12,112 nucleotides of DNA from contig JAJJLU010001007.1 of NCBI GenBank assembly GCA_023807065.1, positions 1 through 12,112 of the forward strand, given 5' to 3'. Positions 8,717 to 12,112 of the stretch are shown one piece after another. The notes beneath the pieces were generated by a model. It was not told the origin of the DNA, did not search any database, and worked only from the letters and a program-made list of their open reading frames with translations. A program made the translations under genes and the position numbers. Source of the stretch: Isotricha intestinalis. Taxonomy: Eukaryota > Ciliophora > Litostomatea > Vestibuliferida > Isotrichidae. Numbering within the stretch: the first letter of the stretch is position 1; every line of letters starts with the position of its first letter.

Positions 8717-10024
8717 ATGTCAAATAAGAAATCAAAAGAAGATTTAAACTCACTCTCAAATTTCAAAATAGAAATATTAAATTCCTTATCTCAAATGGAA
8801 GATAAAATTAAATCTAAAATATCAATTTTCGATTCATATTTGCATCATCAAATTGAAAGTTTCCAAAATACAATTTCAAATTTTCAATCAACAATAAATA
8901 CTCTAACAGAAAAAACAACAAAAATAGAACTTCAATCCGAACAATTTTTGAATTCACTTCCTCAAATAAAATCTTTAAGTGAAAATACAATTACTTCAGA
9001 TATTAAGTTAAATAATTTAGAAAAAGAATTCGAAAAAGCATGCATTAAATATGATAAAATTATTCAAGATAATCTTAAAGTACATGGAGTCATTGGAGAT
9101 TTTTGTAAATATAAATCAATTAAAGATTATATAAATTCAACTGTTTCTGATATTTGTTCATTAAAACATTTTAAAGAAAAAATAAATTATGATTTAAAAA
9201 ATCACAACCAAAATTTTTTAACTTTAAATTCTAAACTTGAAGCTTTGAAAGTTAGCAATGGCGCTTTTGTTAATGAAAGATTAAATATATTTAGAGAAGA
9301 ATATGATAAAAAAATAAATGAATATATGCAGAAAATTTCTGAAGTTAAATGTCAAAATTTAAGTTGTTATAAAGAAATGTGTGGTAATTTTGAGCAATTA
9401 AAACAACAAACTGAAAAGTTAGAAAGTATTAAAAATGTGATTAAAACCGAATATGAAGAATATATTGTGAATTTAGAAACAGAAAAAAAAAAATTTTATG
9501 AAGAGATAGAAAGTGTAAAAGATAATTTTAATCAAATTGAAAATCAATTTAAAACATTATATGAATTCATGAAAGATGTAAGATTTAAAAAAAATATTAA
9601 TAAAGAAATTTCAAAGAATGAAATAAAAAATATTATTAATAATATTAAATCATTAAATGAAAAAATGGATTTTTATCAAGAACAATCATTATTAGAAAGA
9701 AATGAAACTGAAGTTAATTTAGAAACATGTTTAAAATTAAAAGAAGCAAATAATTTTTTGTGTTCTGCTTCAAATGCTATGATACCAAGTACTGAATCAA
9801 CAATGATTTCTGTTGGTTCGAATAAAGATTCAACAAATGGAAAATTACCTTTTATCCAAAGAAATAAATCTATGAAAAAATCATATTCTTCTTATAAATT
9901 AGGAGAAAACAATTATAGCCATTCTAAAAGAAAAAGTATGCTCGAACATATTGATGTAGAGAAACAAATTTTAGGATTAACTCCAAAAAGAAGAAAAGGA
10001 GTTAAAACACTTTTCAAAAAGTGA
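8717..10024 (+). CDS. Long coiled-coil protein with basic C-terminal tail, function unknown
   Basis: I start this gene at the second in-frame ATG (8717), giving 435 residues. The 30 residues upstream (from 8627) are Ile/Leu/Phe/Asn-rich, read like spacer DNA and do not match the hydrophilic start MSNKKSKEDL. Residues about 10-110 and 140-350 have heptad-like, Lys/Glu/Asn-rich helical character typical of coiled coils. Between them lies GVIGDFCKYKSIKDYI (124-139), which looks like a conserved non-coil element. The last 60 residues are Ser/Lys-rich and strongly basic, including KSMKKSYSSYK and TPKRRKGVKTLFKK, which suggests binding to an acidic surface such as nucleic acid or microtubules. No catalytic motif is visible. 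A cytoskeletal or chromosome-associated role is inference only. If the upstream ATG is used, the extension could instead be a membrane anchor. The stop is TGA. Confidence 0.85.
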   Translation: MSNKKSKEDLNSLSNFKIEILNSLSQMEDKIKSKISIFDSYLHHQIESFQNTISNFQSTINTLTEKTTKIELQSEQFLNSLPQIKSLSENTITSDIKLNNLEKEFEKACIKYDKIIQDNLKVHGVIGDFCKYKSIKDYINSTVSDICSLKHFKEKINYDLKNHNQNFLTLNSKLEALKVSNGAFVNERLNIFREEYDKKINEYMQKISEVKCQNLSCYKEMCGNFEQLKQQTEKLESIKNVIKTEYEEYIVNLETEKKKFYEEIESVKDNFNQIENQFKTLYEFMKDVRFKKNINKEISKNEIKNIINNIKSLNEKMDFYQEQSLLERNETEVNLETCLKLKEANNFLCSASNAMIPSTESTMISVGSNKDSTNGKLPFIQRNKSMKKSYSSYKLGENNYSHSKRKSMLEHIDVEKQILGLTPKRRKGVKTLFKK

Positions 10025-11022
10025 AAAAATTTTAATTTTTTATTTATATTATTATGAAAAAATTTATGACATAAAAGAATTAAAATTTTAGTATTAAATT
10101 GAATATATTATTTTTTGTTATTTTGTATAATTGATAAAAATTAATGAAGAAATTCTTTTTCTTATATATAAAAACCTCAAATCTTTTTTTTTTTTTTTTA
10201 TTCTTGTTATAAATTTCTTTATTTAAAAAAATATTAAAAACAAAAATCAATAAAAATTAATATATGCTTTTTTTTTTGAAATTCAAAATATCTTGAAAAA
10301 AATATTTGTTAATTTTAATATTTATTATTTCCTAATTTTCCTATTACTTTAAAACTCCTTTTTTCTTTTAAATATTTTTATTTATATTAATATTATAAAT
10401 ATGATTTAATACATAATATTAATTATTGTTTTGTGATATTTAAAGAAAAAATATATATTATTACTCTTATGTTATAGAATATCATTTAATTAATTAAATA
10501 TTTTAAAAGAGTGATTTTGAATATTTTATAATAAAAATATAAGTTTAATTTTTTCTTAAATCAAAATTTTGTGTGGAAAAAATTCAAAAGAATAAACAAA
10601 TTTCATTTAAAGCCAATTTTAAATGGATTTAATAAAGATGATACGAACTATTTTTCGAGACATAAATCAAAATAGAAGTTTTTTAATGAATCATTTGTTT
10701 TTTATTTTTGTGTTTTCATTCTGTAAAATAAAATCAATAATTTTAAATTTTGAAATTACACAAACAATATTTTAATATATTTTTCTAATGATTTAATGAA
10801 TTATTTTATTTAAAAAAAATTAATATAATAAATTCGAATTCTTATATTAAAAATAATAAAACATTGTTTATAATTCAATATTCTTTTTTGAACTGATTTT
10901 TTCAATAATAAATAGTAAAATATCTTTTTGTTAAAAAATCAATTTGATAAAAAGATTAAAAGTTTCAATTAATAATAGAATATCTATAAAATCAAAAAAA
11001 TTTTCATAATTATTTTCTCAAT
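10025..11022. other. 1-kb AT-rich spacer
   Basis: No intact gene is supported. A 16-base T run lies at 10184-10199. A 50-codon plus-strand ORF at 10623-10775 has no recognisable motif. On the minus strand near 10630-10690, where GC is locally raised (GATACGAAC, TTTCGAGAC), a YVSK string may be the remains of the YxxxK catalytic motif of the SDR relic to the right. It is one residue short and too distant for the family, so I do not include it in that feature. Confidence 0.5.
10184..10199. repeat. T16 homopolymer
   Basis: An uninterrupted run of 16 T lies about 160 bases downstream of the coiled-coil gene stop. It is likely slippage-derived, and its length is uncertain in any assembly. Confidence 0.85.
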
Positions 11023-11712
11023 TTAAAATAAATTCTTAATTTTTTCCAGATTTTCGGATTCATTTTCCTTGGACGACATTAAATAATATTAATATTGATT
11101 AATAAGTTATAAATTTACAAAACATTCCAAAAAAAATATTTATTTACTTGTCAATATCATAAATAATCGATATTCTTTTTAATCTGTTATTTGATTTATT
11201 TCTTCTCTATTATTATTAATTTCTACAAAAATTAAGTTTCAGGTAAAAATATTTGATAATATTTCTTAATATATTTTCACTTTGAGAAAAATCAATATGA
11301 ATAATCATTTTTTAATCATTATTATTGGTATCATAATTATATCCTTCATATATATAATTGCTTTATTTTTATCATTATTATAGTTTTATTTAAATTTTCA
11401 ATAATTCTTCAATTGTATCATTTGTTGGAATAACAATAATATCTTTTTCCTGAATTGATGAAATAATTTATGAAACACAAATTTCTGGATGTGATTTGAA
11501 TCACATTTTTGATATTTTAACTCAATTATTTCATTAAATTCACTTTATTCTCTAAAATTAATTTCACTTTCTATTGTTAATTCTAAATCTGATTTTTTAA
11601 TTCTTGAAATTAAAATCATTCTTAATTTTGATTTTTCTTTTAATAATCCTTCCAAAATTGCATATCCTATTCCTTTATTGATTCATATTACTAATTCAAT
11701 TTTTTAGTTATT
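11023..11712 (-). pseudogene. Decayed short-chain dehydrogenase/reductase (carbonyl-reductase-like)
   Basis: Reading leftward from 11703, one frame runs about 100 codons to 11401 with only two stops (TGA 11685-11683, TAA 11547-11545), far fewer than chance predicts. It begins ELVI-stop-INKGIGYAILEGLL, which matches the Rossmann dinucleotide loop LVTGANKGIGxAI of classical SDRs with the first Gly turned into a stop. Next comes a basic ISR segment at the end of beta-2. KYQKCDS then stands near 11510, where SDRs have the xxxLD motif, followed by HIQKFV and a KKILLLFQQ string where DILxNNAG belongs. Further left, QVNKYFFW (from 11150) resembles the VNxFG helix. MSSKENES (11079 downward), the most GC-rich spot of the region, resembles the NVSS catalytic-serine motif. 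About 200 extra bases separate these two parts, so insertion and frameshifts are implied. The catalytic YxxxK is not found. Confidence 0.65.
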
Positions 11713-12112
11713 AAAGATTTTATTCTTTATAATTTTATTTAATCTATTATAATTTTAATATTTTTAATATTTTAATATATTTTTTATACACAATTATTGA
11801 ATAATATTTAAATAATTTTATAAATTCAATTGATCGATTATATACAAAAAAGCAAAAAACCTATATTTTTTTATGAGATTTATATTTCTTGAAAATCGTT
11901 TTGATTTTTTTCTTAAAACCCAAAAGATTTGAAAAATTTTAAAATGAATTAAAAAACATTACTTATACTCTTGAAAAGATTAATTTTATTTTTTTGATGT
12001 AATTTATTCAATCGATAATTTGATTCAATATTTAAAGTATAATTATAAAAATAATTATATTTTTAAATATATAATTTTATTTTTAATATAACATAGATAA
12101 TTTAATAATTGT
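11713..12112. other. AT-rich right end of window, no gene seen
   Basis: I find no ORF, motif, RNA or repeat here. There is no telomeric repeat at this end, so the molecule presumably continues. The region would hold the former promoter of the SDR relic. Confidence 0.6.

Noticed and set aside
4321..10024. Bacterial origin or operon interpretation
   Set aside because: Large AT-rich spacers, alternating strands, a telomeric end, and a WD40/ABCB/coiled-coil gene set argue for a eukaryote; no ribosome binding sites precede the starts.
10623..10775. 50-codon plus-strand ORF starting MDLIKMIRTIF
   Set aside because: Stop-free runs of this length are expected by chance across several kilobases in six frames, and no motif is recognisable.
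1..12112. CRISPR array, mobile element, tRNA or rRNA
   Set aside because: No spaced direct repeats, no transposase or reverse-transcriptase motif, no terminal inverted repeats, and no GC-rich cloverleaf or conserved rRNA stretch were seen.

Overview
The window looks like the left end of a chromosome, or of a chromosome-sized molecule, from an AT-rich unicellular eukaryote. Bases 1-30 are a degenerate C-rich tandem repeat built on CCCCAAT with one CCCCAT unit. It has the C-strand orientation expected of a left telomere. The other end shows no such repeat. Coding DNA is AT-rich and the spacers are richer still, dominated by A/T runs. The intact genes read in the standard code: they end at TAA or TGA and their glutamines are CAA or CAG. 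None needs an intron to give a complete protein, apart from an optional short one at the start of the coiled-coil gene. The lineage cannot be fixed from these data.

Layout, left to right: telomere (1-30); a spacer carrying what I read as a decayed large ARF-GEF (HUS-Sec7) gene on the plus strand (about 480-1484); a seven-bladed WD40 protein on the minus strand (1548-2447); a 104-residue charged protein of unknown function on the minus strand (2954-3268); a 1-kb spacer; a complete ABCB-type half transporter on the plus strand (4321-6309); a 10-TM drug/metabolite-transporter (EamA/SLC35-like) protein on the minus strand (6610-7656); a 1-kb divergent spacer with a weak gene-relic candidate; a long coiled-coil protein on the plus strand (8717-10024); another 1-kb spacer; and a decayed short-chain dehydrogenase/reductase gene on the minus strand (about 11023-11712).

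The five intact genes do not form an obvious pathway. Two are membrane transporters arranged tail to tail, and the others are a scaffold-type beta-propeller, a coiled-coil protein and an orphan. I see no defence system, mobile element, CRISPR array or RNA gene. The most interesting signal is that several gene-free spacers seem to be graveyards: protein-family motifs can be traced through in-frame stops and frameshifts. The SDR relic is the strongest case, the ARF-GEF relic is moderate, and two others are weak. In DNA this AT-rich, any frame can look vaguely protein-like, so these calls rest on ordered motifs and stop density and need a translated profile search.
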